Positions 12,955 through 26,900 of a stretch of DNA of 64,000 nt are shown here, one piece after another. The DNA comes from Andrena cerasifolii. Taxonomy: Eukaryota > Arthropoda > Insecta > Hymenoptera > Andrenidae. The notes under the pieces are model-generated. The model searched no databases and was not told the origin of the DNA. It saw only the letters and a program-made list of their open reading frames with translations. Position numbers and translations under genes: made by a program. The stretch covers positions 17,918,001 through 17,982,000 of the forward strand of contig NC_135119.1 in assembly GCF_050908995.1 (NCBI RefSeq). Direction: 5' to 3'. Within the stretch, counting starts at the first letter, position 1; every line of letters begins with the position of its first letter.

Positions 12955-13726
12955 AGCATTGTTATTGAATGGAATTTTATGGTGTTATTAAAAATCTATA
13001 AAAAAACACAAGTCCAATATTATATCCTCCCCTTTCGAATTAAATACTATGGGTATCTTTGATAATTTGAAAAATAATTGGGTACAGATATAATTCAATT
13101 GAATCCAACACAATAACTACTATGTTATCAATACCATTTCATACATTTGCCTCACCCTCCATCATCCAACATTTGACTCTCCCCGCACTAATTATTATTT
13201 CAAGCACTACAATCGTATTTTCAGTGCGGACATCTGATATATCACCCTTCAAACACAGAAACCACTAAGCAGTGCGCGCAGAACATTATCTTCATCTCTA
13301 TTCCTCCTCTACCACCTCCCATCCCTTACCCAAAATCAAAGAGCCCCTTGATCCTCCTGTAAATAACCATTTTGCGCGGTATGTAAATACAGGGTGTGTG
13401 TACCGCGCTCCAGAATGACGTCATACTGCTGGAACATTCAGAGTGGGGAGGGAATGGAGGAAACCGAGGCGAAATGGGACAAACGTTTCTCGACTCCGTC
13501 TCAGTTACAAGAGGAAGCTTATCCCATTTTACAGCGATTCTACCAAACTACCACTACCTATACCAAGCGATAAGCGAGGAGCGTTGCGTGCCATTCTTAA
13601 GAAAAATCTCCCTCGTTGAGATAAGTAAGGTCAGGAGCGGCTTCAGTCGACGATCGACGATCGACGAACGATTCTTTTCCTTCGACGCGTCCCAGTCGCG
13701 ACGAGCCAATGAAGGTGGGTACTCAC
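12955..13726. other. Probable intron or 3' flank of the minus-strand gene
   Basis: AT-rich to about 13,300, then GC-richer approaching the exon at 13,727. The open frames on both strands at 13,396-13,782 lie in this GC-rich stretch and have no recognisable product. Confidence 0.4.
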
Positions 13727-13848
13727 TTGCGAAAGGGACTATAAACGCCACCCCAGACGCTGGCCCTGGTCGACGATGGTGACCCGTTGTGATGCTGATT
13801 GGAGTATCCGTAGCCAGCGAAGAACATGTTGCGGTAATTGTTCCTCAT
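13727..13848 (-). CDS. First coding exon of an unidentified minus-strand gene (partial)
   Basis: Reading on the minus strand, an ATG at 13,848 opens 40 codons plus two bases, ending at a strong donor (CGCAA|GTGAGT; intron from 13,726 down). An in-frame TGA lies 45 bases upstream, so this ATG is the first of the frame; a second in-frame ATG is at 13,827. The predicted start is MRNNYRNMFFAGYGYSNQHH, followed by a Ser/Thr-rich patch and VWGGVYSPFR. The GC-rich upstream sequence looks like a promoter and 5' UTR. I do not recognise the protein. No downstream exon could be assigned with confidence in 1-13.7 kb, so the next exon is probably beyond the left edge or too short to recognise. Phase of the donor: two bases of the 41st codon precede it. 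Confidence 0.55.
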
Positions 13849-15180
13849 CGATGTACACTCGAATGGAGATGTACTGGCAACGTTCGCTGGTCACGAGTTT
13901 AAAAAGCTCCCCCGGGCGTCAACAAGTACTTGTACAAACGAACTTAAAAAACTGGAAGCTGCAGCAGCGGTAACAATAACAATAACAACGAACAGTCTCA
14001 CTCTTAAATGCTAATAAAACTTGTACTCTCAATGAAACACTTTGGCACGTTTGTTTGGCACCGAATAATGTCAATAGACTCGGACAAAATTTGCAGCGGG
14101 TAGTAGATCAGCGTCCACCGCGATCGACGCTGATGGATCCCGTCAGTCTTAAGGATTCCACGTCGTCGGGGTCGTATGGCCCTGTCGACGGTTATTGTGC
14201 GCGCGGTTTTCTGATTCCCACCTATCCGGCCGCCCCCAAAAAAATCCGTTCCTGGAGCGGAACCGTGTTAGCACCGGGCGACCTATATGCTTCTGGACCG
14301 ATCGATGAGAAGATGATAACACTCCCCTAAGACGACACGCCAGACGACTCACTGTCCATCATCGTCTGTCTGGCGAACACACGGCTCCGTTCACTGTCTC
14401 TCTCGAAGAATTCGACGTGTCCACGTCCCGCGAGGCCGCGAGTGCCCCGTGACGGAAACTGTAGCGTCGCGCACGTTCACCCCTGGACGTCACTGGATCA
14501 GCAGCTTGTACTTCAGCATTGTCCTCTTGGAGGAAAGCGATCGCTTCCTAGCCGGTCTGTCGTCTTCCATCGCGGATCGAACGTCTATCCGATCTATCCT
14601 GCTTATCGGCGTGGATGAAACCCGTGCAGCAGGAGATCCCAGTCTCCTTTAGTTACACCGAGCTTTCGGGTTCCGCGCTACTGTTCCTAACGCGCTGACC
14701 TTATCGATAACCACGGTACATACAGCGGATAAACGGAGACCACGTTTGCACGGATCTGAACTGCTATCGCGACACCTCCTACTCTAGTGACGGCTCCAAC
14801 GCAACTGAAGACGGAGACGGCGGCACGGCTTGCGGGCAGACAACGAGGGGGTGGAGCGGAGAGAGGGGGAACTAGCGAACTAGCAGAGGGTTTAAGGTCG
14901 ACAGATTCGTGCACGCTGGCCCCGAGGAGAGACGGAGATGGGCTAATTGACCCCGTGCGGTCGAAAGAGGGAAAGAGGAAGAGCCCTGATAAAGAGCAGA
15001 CGGGGAACGTGGACCGAGGGGAGAGCCGAGCGACAAAAACAGATAAAAGCGAGCAGGGTTGCAAGCAGACGAAACGAGACAGAGCGCGGGCATCGGTCAA
15101 ATGCAGTGCCTCTCAGTGGAGCTTTTCGATAGCGATGGGCTTCGACATGATTCGAGTCGATTCGTACATGCGATGATTCG
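13849..15180 (-). promoter_or_regulatory. GC-rich 5' flank and probable 5' UTR of the minus-strand gene
   Basis: A GC-rich, CpG-rich block ending abruptly near 15,180 and immediately upstream (on the minus strand) of the ATG at 13,848. Open frames on both strands here are long because stop codons are rare in GC-rich DNA; they overlap each other and show only low-complexity Arg/Ser/Pro composition. No TATA box was chosen. The start site cannot be fixed from sequence. Confidence 0.4.
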
Positions 15181-16151
15181 GAATTTTAGGTCCTCGTGGA
15201 CCTTGGAGACCTTGGCGATTTTTTTCGTTTCTTTAACGGTAGGAATAGATGCCTTGGAGGTGGTGGGGTGAAAATAAACTGTTTCTACTCATTTTTTGGA
15301 AGAATATATTTAGTGATCCCTTCTACAATGTCTTGCATTGTCCCTTTTTTAACAGACTTCAAAAAGAAAGCGGTTCGCAGTTCAAGGTGCATGTATGTGT
15401 GCGAGTTTTTCCTAACTACTTAACCGATTTTGGTGAAACTTCTTGCATTTATTTTGGCTTCAATCAACTTAGGTCATGGAGAGATAATTATCAAAATCGG
15501 TCATGTAGTTTTGAAGTTACACCATAGAAAAAATTTAGAAACAAATAAACACAAGCTTAAAAAAAAAATAATAAAAATGCCCTGAAAAGGGAAAAATAAG
15601 TTTTTCCCATATTTAATATACGACTCTCAATTTTTTATGTCGGCGCCTCATCATTTGCACTGTGAAAAACTTAATTTTTACATATCAGGGGATTTTTATT
15701 TTTTTTTTTAAGTCGGTTTTTATTTATTTTTAAATTTTTTACTGTTACTGCTTTTAGGTCCATTTCTGTTTTCCCTCTTCTTCTAAATTTTCTATTCTTC
15801 GTCTTCCTTCTTCTTTTCTTCCTTCTTCTAAAGTTTCGTCGAATTTATATTTTTTGTTAATTTCCGCACCTTGTTTCGCGGCTTAATGGATTTCTATCGA
15901 TAAAGGCTACAATTTGAAAAATAAAGGGTGTTTTTTAATGTGATTTTCATTTCCAGATTTTTGTATCAATGGCCCTTATGAATGGCTATCATAAGAACGC
16001 TATAATTATTGCATAACTTACTTAGTAAATATTAATTTAACAGACTAACGGTCCTTTAGTCACTTTATCAGTACTATCTTCCGAAACACTTTGGCATCGC
16101 TATTTTTGGAATTTTCCCTTCAACTTTTCAATCTTCCTTTTCGTTCTGTTA
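15181..16151. other. No gene recognised
   Basis: AT-rich. At about 15,415-15,530 the stretch around ACCGATTTTGGTGAAACTT and the inverted CAAAATCGGTCATGTAGTTT looks like a decayed repeat. Pyrimidine-rich runs occur at 15,770-15,840. Confidence 0.35.
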
Positions 16152-16159
16152 CCCTATCT

Positions 16160-16519
16160 CAGTGGTTCCCAACCTGTGGGTCGCGACCCCCTCGGGGGTC
16201 GTAAAATGTTTTCTGGGGGGTCGCCGCGTTTATTTTTAGTTGTCGATTATGAATCGATGCTCTATTAATGATGTAACACTGATGTTTCATAAATGAAAAA
16301 AAAGAAAATCTTGTTACCCAGATGCAAGCACAACCATCGCACTAAATAAGATAATTAAATATATTAAATATTATTAAATTATAATTACTTTCTGAAATAC
16401 CTATTTTTAATGTGTTTTTTTTTACATAATTAAATTTACCTTACCTTATACAGGGAGGGGGCAGATTATTTGAAAATCATAAAATAAGGTCGCGACTTAA
16501 AAAACGTTAGGAAACACTG
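16160..16519. mobile_element. hAT-like MITE, 360 bp, perfect 8-bp duplication
   Basis: Starts CAGTGGTTCCCAACC and ends GGAAACACTG; the subterminal GTCGCGAC blocks are also inverted. It is flanked by CCCTATCT on both sides (16,152-16,159 and 16,520-16,527), a perfect 8-bp target duplication. CAG...CTG ends with 8-bp duplication are typical of hAT elements. No transposase. Confidence 0.9.
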
Positions 16520-16527
16520 CCCTATCT

Positions 16528-19500
16528 ATCTACTCGCAACAATTTCCCCAAATATCGTTTCGACTTTAAACAACACTTCGTTCTAATTCTACACGAAATT
16601 GCAGGAAACGTGTCGATGGACGGATCCTTAATGGCGTCCCAGGGGCCACCATTGTTGAACTTCCAACGTTTTTTACGAAATTCACGAAAACTAAATCCTA
16701 ACGCGCATAAATTCCCGGGTAACATTTAAACCGTCGGAATTGCTACCCTAGAAATAATAGACAATACTAAACACGCCGCGGTACCACTAAATTAAGTACT
16801 CTTATTTTTCAGTGAACATGTTAAGAGTCATCGATGCTCCTAAAACCTGCGATATCAAACACTGATGATTCACCAACAGATAACTGAATGGTGGAAAATT
16901 TTCTATTACCCTGTGTAGTTTCATCGGCATATCCTAACTATTTAAAGTAATTTAAACGAGATGAAGGGAACGTGGTGAACAAATAATGACTTCCAGGATC
17001 TCTTTCTATCTTCTTTACATAATCCATTGTTAAAGAGTTTGCAAACAGGTTACACTAAATCACACACATTCGCTAGCAGGGCGTAGATAGCGTACACGAT
17101 GTGCAAGGAATATAGGAGAGACTAAAAACAAAGGGCTGAACAGTAGCATACTTAATATTATACATTCACTGGTAAACCTGACTGGTCAATTTCATAATTC
17201 GCACGTTAAGACGCCAAACGTCGATTTTAATCGATTTAAATTATTCCCTGCCTTTTTACATTACTGGCTACGCTACCCTAATTTTAAACAGGACACATAT
17301 TAGACAGCTTTATTAACCCCTAATTAACGTAAACAGAGGGAAAAAAAATTTAAGTTAAGTTCCCAGTTTCCCATTTTGTATAGTTCCCAAATCCTAAATC
17401 TGAACAATTCTACTCGAAAGAAAATAAACTCGGCCGTTTTATCGAGCTACTCTAAATAATACTCCAATAATTGGGGATCCGCTAAATTTTGAGAATAAAT
17501 TTTAATAAATCAGATTTCCATTGGAGAATTCAAGAAGAAACCTTATTTACTGAGTGCCAGAATCCTATAATTGCTTCGCGTAGTGCAGACGATTCATCGA
17601 ACGTCGTTGCTCGATTACTCTGCGCCGATAAAACTGCAGGATTTCATACAGACTAATTCGGCGAAATTTCGTAAATATCTGACGTGTAAAGTAAGGATAG
17701 ATTACGCGCTGATAATTTCTTAGTATGTCTGACGCCCGTTTTATGACACCACCTTTCTGATAAAGTACCGCGATTCTGGGAAACCGAATTTCTCATACGA
17801 AATTAATGGGGTGGGACATAATCGTTCCTTAAACAGACACGTAACACTTCCTAATTACGGACGTGAAATAAGGTTCTTATGGAAATGTAGGTATTAGGAT
17901 GTACCGTCTGTGGGATTAGGACCTACAGTTGGAAATGGCTGCGTATAATTCAAGTCTGAAGCTCATACCTGAAACGAATAAAAGCTAATGAAAGGGGATC
18001 AGTTGAACCTCAACATTTCATACATTACATGGAAATATTGTAACACTGAAACTTTTTCGCGTGATTTTTGCACGAAAAAATCAGGATTTCAACTTTAAAT
18101 AGCCGCCATTTTGTTTTAAATTAATATTTCGGAAATTCCCTCCGTTAATCAGAGGATACATTAATATACTAACGAAATCTTTTTTGTTTTTTGATTTTAG
18201 ATAATCTGGATCGGAATGACAGTGCTCATCGCAAAAGCAAATTTTTAAAAAGGCTTCTTGGATGTCGGTTGTTACTTTATTATAAACGTAAATATTTTTC
18301 CACGAAAAAATTATCAAATGTTCTTTAAATGTCGCTCTTTTAAGTGGAAAAAGTTCTGTAAAAATATATGTTTCCGCTTTTCCAAAAAAAATTCACAAAC
18401 TTTCGCCTCTTTTCGGCAGCCTGACTAGGTATAACCCCTTAAGATCCACCTCTGTATCTAATAGGTATTAGGTTTTTGTGCGATCAGTCTCAAAATTCCA
18501 CCTCCGTAATATTACGTTCGATGGAATAAAAATTAAAAGCTTTTTTCGAAAAGCAGTGTTTCATACAAGTTTGTAAATATTTATATAGTAGAATTGAAAC
18601 ATAAAACTGCATTAAAATTTCAAGGGTCTGATAATGTATGCTCGTATTATCTTATTTACGAAATTGGTGATTAACCGCTTGTTTACATTTTTAGTAATAT
18701 AAATTAAGATTGAGAACTGCTTTAGTGGAGAGTAGCCTCCAACCCTGACCATTGAGATAATCACTTTATTTCAACAGTGAAACAATTCAATGTTTATTAT
18801 GCATAACATATGGGAAGATTAAACATCATTTCTTTTCCTCTTTGTATTGTGTGCAATGTGCAATGTGGGTAGTATAGATTCTGTTTTAGACACTGTTTAA
18901 TTAATAAATGTAATGTTTAGTTTCTGTAAAATTTCCAAAGATTTTCTTAGTTGTACATACAACTCCCACTGTGTATTATTCTTCTTTCTGAAACCTCTGA
19001 ATTGTTCATGAAACAACTTTATTTCCTTCCATTCAAGAAGGAAAGTACCTATATCTAATTTAATATCCCAATTACATAATTGAAAATCCGTGAATTTTGT
19101 AGAGAATGTTAGTGTGGGATCACCAATAAAATTAATTGAAATCGATAAGCATTTATTTGGATAACATTTATTGTCCCCTTCACCGAAATTGTGATTTTAT
19201 ATCGTAAATAAATGAAATGCACAGGTAGTGAATTAAATAATTACGGCTGTAAATACTATAATTTGTATCTTAATAAATATAACTCGTGCATTGTGAAATT
19301 AAAAACCTTTATTTTTATTCAACAATGTTAACTTTCAACAGGTCTGCAAGTAATTTATCCTTTCGAAAAGTTCAAAGAAATCGCGTTACATGTACGTATA
19401 CAGGTTATCATTTCCTAACCTCTGAAGCTGACTTAACCTCCCAATCTAACCAAAAGAAACTCTTATGGAAATATAATCAACATTTATTAAATATTCTATC

Positions 19501-19985
19501 AATTATTCAAAAATAGTATCAATTTTTCATATGGACAGATAATTTTAAGCAACAGAGACTATCTTAATAAACCTAAAAATGAACTTGTTTATCAGTCAAC
19601 TGGCTCATCCAAACTGTCGATAAAATTATTCCCTACTTGCATCGTACTGAACTTATTGACAGTTCCGAAAACAACAACAATACACCATACAGAGCACACA
19701 AACAAATTGTAAAACAATTAAAATACCTTTTTCACAACAAAAGATATTTTCGCCCATTATTGAATTTTATTTGAAAAATGATTATACTCTGCAAGTTATC
19801 AAAATACATTGCAAGCGTGCAGTAATACATTCTACTAAACATTGAAGGCTATCAAATCCGAACACCCATAAAACGAAATATAATGTGCGATGGTTTATTC
19901 CGATGTAGCAGAGAGCGAGATTGGAGAGTCAATTTACAAGGGACACAGACCCCCCGCATCAGATGGCGAAAATAGCTGCAGACGC
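16528..19985. other. Intergenic, no gene recognised
   Basis: AT-rich sequence between the divergent genes starting at 13,848 (-) and 20,949 (+). Only short open frames are present, none with domain or splice evidence. Confidence 0.4.
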
Positions 19986-20948
19986 AACACACGAAATTTT
20001 ACAAATCTACTTACAAGTCGAAGAGATTAGTCGTTCCAGCCGTCTCGTCCAAGAATTCCCCCATCTTCTATAAGATCTCGCAGCAGCAAAACACAAAAAG
20101 AGACACATAAAAACCCAGAACCTGCACGGAACTCGCGTGCACTCCAAAACCGTCGAATTTGAAAACACTATTTCCCAATGCTTCCACTGCACGCGCTGAT
20201 GCACAGCTGCAGCGTTATTCCCCGCGCAAGTTCCGCCAACCTCCGCCCTCATACCAGAAAAAAAATGTTCCCAACATATCAACAGTATCATTGGTCCACG
20301 AGGACACTACCCAACACTAGCTAACAATCGAGTCACCACAAAACCCAGTACAGCAAAAACCTTGGTGACATCATTATGTAATTATCTCTCTGTATACACA
20401 GAAGATAATAAGCGCGGCGTCTACTTCGTGCATAGTTTTCGTTCTTTTTTAATCGGAGCACACGCGCGTCGAGGAGCTTCCGAGTGTCGTACAACAGCTC
20501 CCAGTGAATCGTTCATTTTCACGAATATACTTCAGGGGCACTGTGCAGTCAGGGTATTTGCATTGCGCGCTGAACGTATTCGTTGCGCTAATTTGCCCAA
20601 TCAAAGGACACGATCTATACATGTGTGTATATCTATATATCGAACCACTCGCGAAACCAGTGGCCGCTTAACGCGAGCGACCAGTATGGCAGTCTGTGTT
20701 TGACGCGCTACTCAGCTCCGTGCGAAACTTTTGCCCCCGTTAATTACACCGCATGATTTAACTATGACTCGGTGAGACCGAGTCAGCCGGTGTTATCGGC
20801 AAAGAATGAACCACTGGCGCGTTACATTTCTACTCCTTGAGCTCCAGTAAGGTCGCCCCGTTAGACGGGCGCACGAAGTCGTCACGACGTCGACGGTGAC
20901 AGGTGGTGGTTGTCATTTTCTGGTCGCCCCCTTGGAGGTTATTGCACC
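19986..20948 (+). promoter_or_regulatory. Upstream region and probable 5' UTR of golgin-97
   Basis: GC content rises from about 19,990 up to the start codon at 20,949. A short perfect hairpin, GACTCGG-TGAGA-CCGAGTC, lies at 20,766-20,784. Open frames on either strand are short and unrecognised. The transcription start is not determinable by eye. Confidence 0.35.
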
Positions 20949-23900
20949 ATGTTCGCGACGCTGAAGAACAAGATACGGGAGGAAATAGGGAGCGACGTGT
21001 CGACTGTCGTTAGAAATGCCGGGAACGTGCGTGGTATTAACTCTAGGCATATGTCTCAGGTAAACATGCCATGTCTGCTCGGCGAACGAGTTATCGATGC
21101 GACGCGATATCTCGGCTACGAGCGTACGACGGGGGTTTATTTATAGACACCGATTAACTTCCCGCGGTCGTTTCGAACTGCCGTTGCTGAAAATATGTGG
21201 ACAGTAGTTTAGCTTACCTCATTATAAATGTACATATGTTTGCCAGGCAATGCATTATGTATATTATCTCGTTACGTTAATGTTGCGACTTAGTCGAAAC
21301 AACTTTATTCGCCGAATATCCTCTCGCACATGTTTTGAAACACTTTTTCATTCGTACTTCGTTTTGCATTTACTTAAATTATTTTCCTATTAGTTAATAT
21401 TCCGTTGTATTTAGCAGCACGAGAGTTTCTGGGTTTGATACATTTTTTTAATACATTTAGTGTTAGGGTAAAGGTGCCAGTAGTTGATGATTTTTTAGAA
21501 AAACGTGAAAAATAAGGTTTTCAGAAGTGGCGAACTGGTGGGTATTAAGAGAAGCGACGCGCTGTTGAAAAGACATAGTTGTGCTTCTAAAAACCTTATT
21601 TTTCACATTTTTCTGAAAAGTTGTCAACTACTGATACATGGTCAACTTACTGGTACCTTTACCCTGTTTAGTTAACAGAATCTTCGGAAATAATGGTAAT
21701 CCTCTTACAGGCGGGATCCACGAGTAGCATCAGCGGCTCTCAAGTTTCGTTAGATGGTTCACGGGAAGAGAACGCAGTGTCACCTTCTCCGCCGATCTCG
21801 TTGAAGCGGGATAGCAGTTTCGAACTGAAATTAAGCGATGGTATGCAACTCTCTACGAAGGATATCAAGAGGTTCGAAACTAGGGAAGAAGAATGGCGGA
21901 GGAGATTAGCCAAGAAGGAGGCAGAGTTGATGAAACGAATGGAAAAGAAGGAAGAGGAATGGAAAGTAAGGCTCTTCGAAAAGGAAAAGGAATGGAAGAA
22001 AGTTGTTGAGAAACAAGAGAAGGACAAAAGTAAATTAGAAGAAGAGCTACTGAACGTGGAATATACAAAACATTCTTTGGCATTGGCACTTAAGGATGCG
22101 GAAGGTATATGTTGGGCATGATGAATAAAAACTAAGCAATTCCTAATAAGGAATGCAATTGCTAATAAGCAAAATCAATTGCTTAAGGGGTCAGTCCACT
22201 GTGACAGTTTGAAAAATTAACCTCTTTTTAAAGATTTTTTTCTCCTTAGATACAATATATAATGCAATAAATCTTTTTGGTATTTATTAATCTACTCTTA
22301 TATTATACAAAAAAAATTGAAAGAATTTTTTTTAATTTGTTTTTAAACTTTAAACGCGATTATCTCAAAACTACATTTTTTTTCAACTGGTGCGGGTGAT
22401 TGCAAAGAAACTATTCGATCAATCAGTCTGAAATTTTTACAGGTTATTCAGCACATCAGTGGCTATGGCCGGGACTAGGATTATATTTACTGATAAAAAA
22501 TTAACAAAATGGCGGACGATTGAAGTTTGTGTCAAAATACAGTGAATTTTTCAAGCACTTTGCCTTGTAAAAAGTATGAAATGATTAATCAAAAAAGGCT
22601 TCCGTAGTCCCGGCCATAGCCACTGATGTGCTGAATAACGTGTAAAAATTTCAGACTAATTGGTCAAATAGTTTCTTTGCAATCACCCGCACCAGTTGAA
22701 AAAATGTCGTTTTGAGATAATCGCGTTTAAAGTTTAAAAACAAATTAAAAAAAATTCTTTCAATTTTTTTTTGTATAATATAAGAGTAGATTAATAAATA
22801 CCAAAAAGATTTATTGCATTACATGTTGTATCTATGGAGAAAAAAATCTTTAAAATGAGCTTAATTTTTCAAACCGTCACAGTGGACGTTTCAGTCCCTT
22901 AAAAAGCAATTACTTAAACAAAAAAGGAATTTCTTATTTTCATATGAATAAAAATCGTAAGGAATTGCTGGCTTTGCTAGACCGTGTAAGTAAATGGTAG
23001 CTGTGACCGCCGGTAACGTTCTCACTCTCTCGGGCTCCCCTGCTCGCTGGCGTTCAGTGCTCCTGACTCGCGCTCGCCTTTGCAGATATAATTTTCGAAA
23101 ATCTTCATTTTTGCATTTCTTTCGCACATTATAAAATCTTTCTTTCCGGATATTTAGGAATTGCGCCATTTTCATAGGTTATTGCAGCGTAAACGATATT
23201 ATGACTGTAGCATGCAGAAAAGGAAACTTCGAGAAACGCCGACCATCGAGAAGTTTCCCAAATACGCTTGTAGGCCGCCCGTGAGCCGAGACGTGCAGGC
23301 GTGGAACCGCGGCTCCACAAATCGCCTCTTTTAAGAAACGGAGACTTTTTTGTTACACCCTGTATAATATATATATATGAATTTAAAACGGCTGCAATTA
23401 ATTATCGTTTAAAGAACTTCATGTACCATTTATTCATACGCTTTCTCTCTAATACATACTGATGAAGTAATTGGTCCTTTAAGCAAATGTTAGCATGTGG
23501 TACAGCAGTCTTAAAAATTCTTAAGGATTTGCTTATTTAGCAAAAGCAATTGCCTCTTTTATTCATTCGATTGTAAGCAATTCCTTAAGAAATTAAGGAA
23601 AAGCGATTCCTTTAAGCAAGTCCTAGGCAGTTTAGGAATTTCTACAAGATAAAGCAAATGCTTGTGTTGTTATTCACATGAATTTAAGCAATTCCTAGTA
23701 AAATATTAAGAAAAAGCAGTTGCTTACACTTTATTGATTAGACTCATTATCTTTTATAAATTTTCTTTGCTCTACAAATTCGGGATCTACTCGTAATACT
23801 GTGCTAATACTGCTAGCGATGGGATTCGAAGCACTTCTAAGCTCACAGACTCATCTGAAATAAAAAAACCAAGCTGATTCTTCATCATTATGAGTACCGC

Positions 23901-26900
23901 TATCGCAGGTGTCAGAATTAGCCACATAAGTCAAAATTTAACAAAATTGCGTGCATTCAAACTTCAAGCTTCGAAATTTTCCATTCTTACTTGAAGTTTG
24001 ATTCCACAATTTTGTTAAATTTTGACTTACATGGCTGTGCATGGCTAATTCTGGCACCTACGATAGCGGTACTCATAATGATTAAGAATCAGTTTGGTTT
24101 TTTGTTTCAGATGAATCTGTGAGCTGAAATCACTCCCGCCGTCTTTTCAGAGGCGCGATTTTGAACTCCAGATAACATTGGAAAAACACAATTAAACGTG
24201 TATTTTCAAAATTGTTCCGTATACATTACAAGTAGCTTAATAATTGAAAAAAAGTTTGACATTGTTATTCATTGTATTCACTGAAAAAAAGCCTGAATGT
24301 TGCCGAATTCTGCGGCGTGATTACCAGAATGACCCCTTAAGCTTTGAATGATGTTCGAAGTGCTTCGAAATTTTCGTCACGTATATAGATTTGAAGCGCT
24401 TCGAAACGCTCCAGATCCCATCACTAAACACCGCACTTCTTTATGCACTACGAATTGTAATAAAAACATCTCTTTAGCTGATTCTTTTTAATAATATTAC
24501 CACGTGTCAAATGTTAATATCATTGTGTTCTCAGAATATAAAAAGAAGTTATACAGTTTTCAAGAAGACGCGGAGCAACTAGAAGATTTGCAAACCCAAG
24601 AAATGGCCAAAGTGAAACACTTAGTAAGTCTCACTTAATAAACTTTTAACCCTATGTATTTTAATAAGATTATTACCGTCGAGTTACCTGTACGATATGT
24701 TTCTTCTTTTTATTGAAGTTACTGGTTAAGGAGCAAGAAGTGGACGAAAAGACGCATCACTTGAAGGCAGCCACTGCGGAGATCGAAAGTTTGAAATCCG
24801 AAGTTTCGCGTCTCAGGCGATACGAAGACGAGCTGAACAATGTACAGGTAAGTACGTTGTGAGATAATTGCTTTCTTTGATTTCGAGTATCATCCGGAAT
24901 ATGTCATTAACTTTAAGATTATGTTAACATAATTATTTCTCATAATTGTGTTAATGTAATTCACGTCACTCGAGTAAGTAAACATGGAGCATATCTAAAT
25001 GAGTTCGATTGGAAAGGATTTACATTCTTTATTTTAAAAACATTTTTCAATTGTTGCCGTATTGATTACACAAACGCGGATATCCTTGGAGAAAGTTTTA
25101 CGTAATAAGCATTGAATTATTCATGTATGACTATTCTTTTAGCTGTATGTGTTGTTCAATGATTTACACTTACATTCACCTTTTATGTGCGTATGAAATA
25201 TATCACCAGTTTGAGCAAAAGTTTATAGTTTCACAGCAAAAGAATTTTCTCAAATGTTACATATTCTATTCTTACAATGCATATGTACAAGAGGAACAGA
25301 TAGTTCACAGTGAATATTATTAACAAACGTGTTACTGATTATCGATTATTTACGAACAGGTTTTCACATTCTTGTAGTACTTGTTTATATTACTAAGCAG
25401 CTTAAATATATGCAAATTTATTAATATAATACTTATAACACGATGAAATGAAATAGTTACATAGTTATAAAAAAAACCTGTGACATTTGTTTAGTCTTAT
25501 TCTCTCTATAGCAATATTATTTTCAATGAAATAAAATTACTTATTATTTTGAACGAACTGATTCTTTATGCGAAATTCTAACATCAGAATAGTTTGAAGA
25601 AATACTGGATATTACTTTAAGCGCAGATTACTTTTCGAAAACTAATTTTTCTTATATTGTGCATTGTATTCTGTACTCGTTAATAGTACGAGATATTGTT
25701 TCATGCGAAAAGATAGAGGTGCATGGAGAAATCAATTTTTTCGTGTCTATATTCTCCTTTTAAATTGTTTTTTTCGTTCTTATAATATCAATTATATGTT
25801 ACACGGTCTTTTGTGAAATTATGACCGTATATTTTTTAGACATAAGCACGCTTCTTTCGACAGAGTTAAATTTTATTTCGGAGCCTTTCATTTTTTATTT
25901 ATTTTCTAAATAAGCTTTTTGTTTTGTCACGGTTGGCCATGTTGTTTTTTCTGCACATTTTTTTTTTATATTGACACACTATACCAATCTACGATATATA
26001 TTTGCGATCAGCGGTGAAAGTATTTGATTGTATCGAATATTTCGGACATTCGTTAAAATGAAACAATACGCATATGTTCCATAACTCTTACTTGTACTCT
26101 TAAAATGCTTTTCGAATACGTGACGAGAAGCTGTCGCTTCCAGTTTGCTAAAATCTCAGTTCAGAAGAAGGTGAGCATTTTTTCGAGTACAAACAAGTTG
26201 CGTAAGACCAACGTTCTTCTATTCGTTATGGAACATGAGCAAAATCTAAGTGATACTGAAAGTTTTGTGAAAACAACAAACGCATGAAGATTGGAAAACT
26301 TTGATAAACGAGAGCATTGGAGATCAGAGTAGGCGGTAATTTCCGCTAATTCGCTGCTGCTACTGCTGATGCTAGAGGTACGTCTTCAAAGCTTTGCTGC
26401 TATTCTGCAAACATAACTGATTTCTATAGATTTTACTTACATCAGTGTTGCTCTTTATGTAATTCTATCCTTGGTGCAAAATTATATAACATAGAAAAAC
26501 GAAATGCATGTATTAACTAGTGGAAGTGGTTTCAATAGTAAAAGAAGAGTTTTCATCTTACTAGACGGAGATTTCATTTAAAATGTCCAAACTATTTCTA
26601 CTGCGGTACTCACCCTCCAATGTTGTTACTCTCGTAACAGCCTGGAATAATTATTCTCAGACTACAGAGATGATAATTTTACATACACATTGGTCTGTTT
26701 AAAAAAAAAAATTGATCTCACCCAGCGTTTATTTCTGCTTCGTAACTTTCCTTTTTCATTTTATTCACTTTCAGCGTTGTTGTCATTAACCGTCGTTGTT
26801 CATCATCATTTGCTTATCCTTGGCTTCGTAAGGTTTGAATTATTTCTAATATTTCATTCATCTTTATGTGTTAGCAATGCTTTGGTAAGGTTCGCAACAA

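Noticed and set aside
14687..15176. Overlapping 130-137 codon frames on both strands
   Set aside because: Opposite-strand frames covering the same GC-rich stretch with low-complexity Arg/Ser/Pro content; no splice or domain support.
20766..20784. Perfect 7-bp-stem hairpin as a terminator or riboswitch
   Set aside because: In a eukaryotic promoter region a single short hairpin has no such meaning; noted only as sequence detail.
23334..23370. TTACACCCTGTATAAT as a mobile element end
   Set aside because: The motif is suggestive of a terminal repeat but no inverted partner or target duplication was found.
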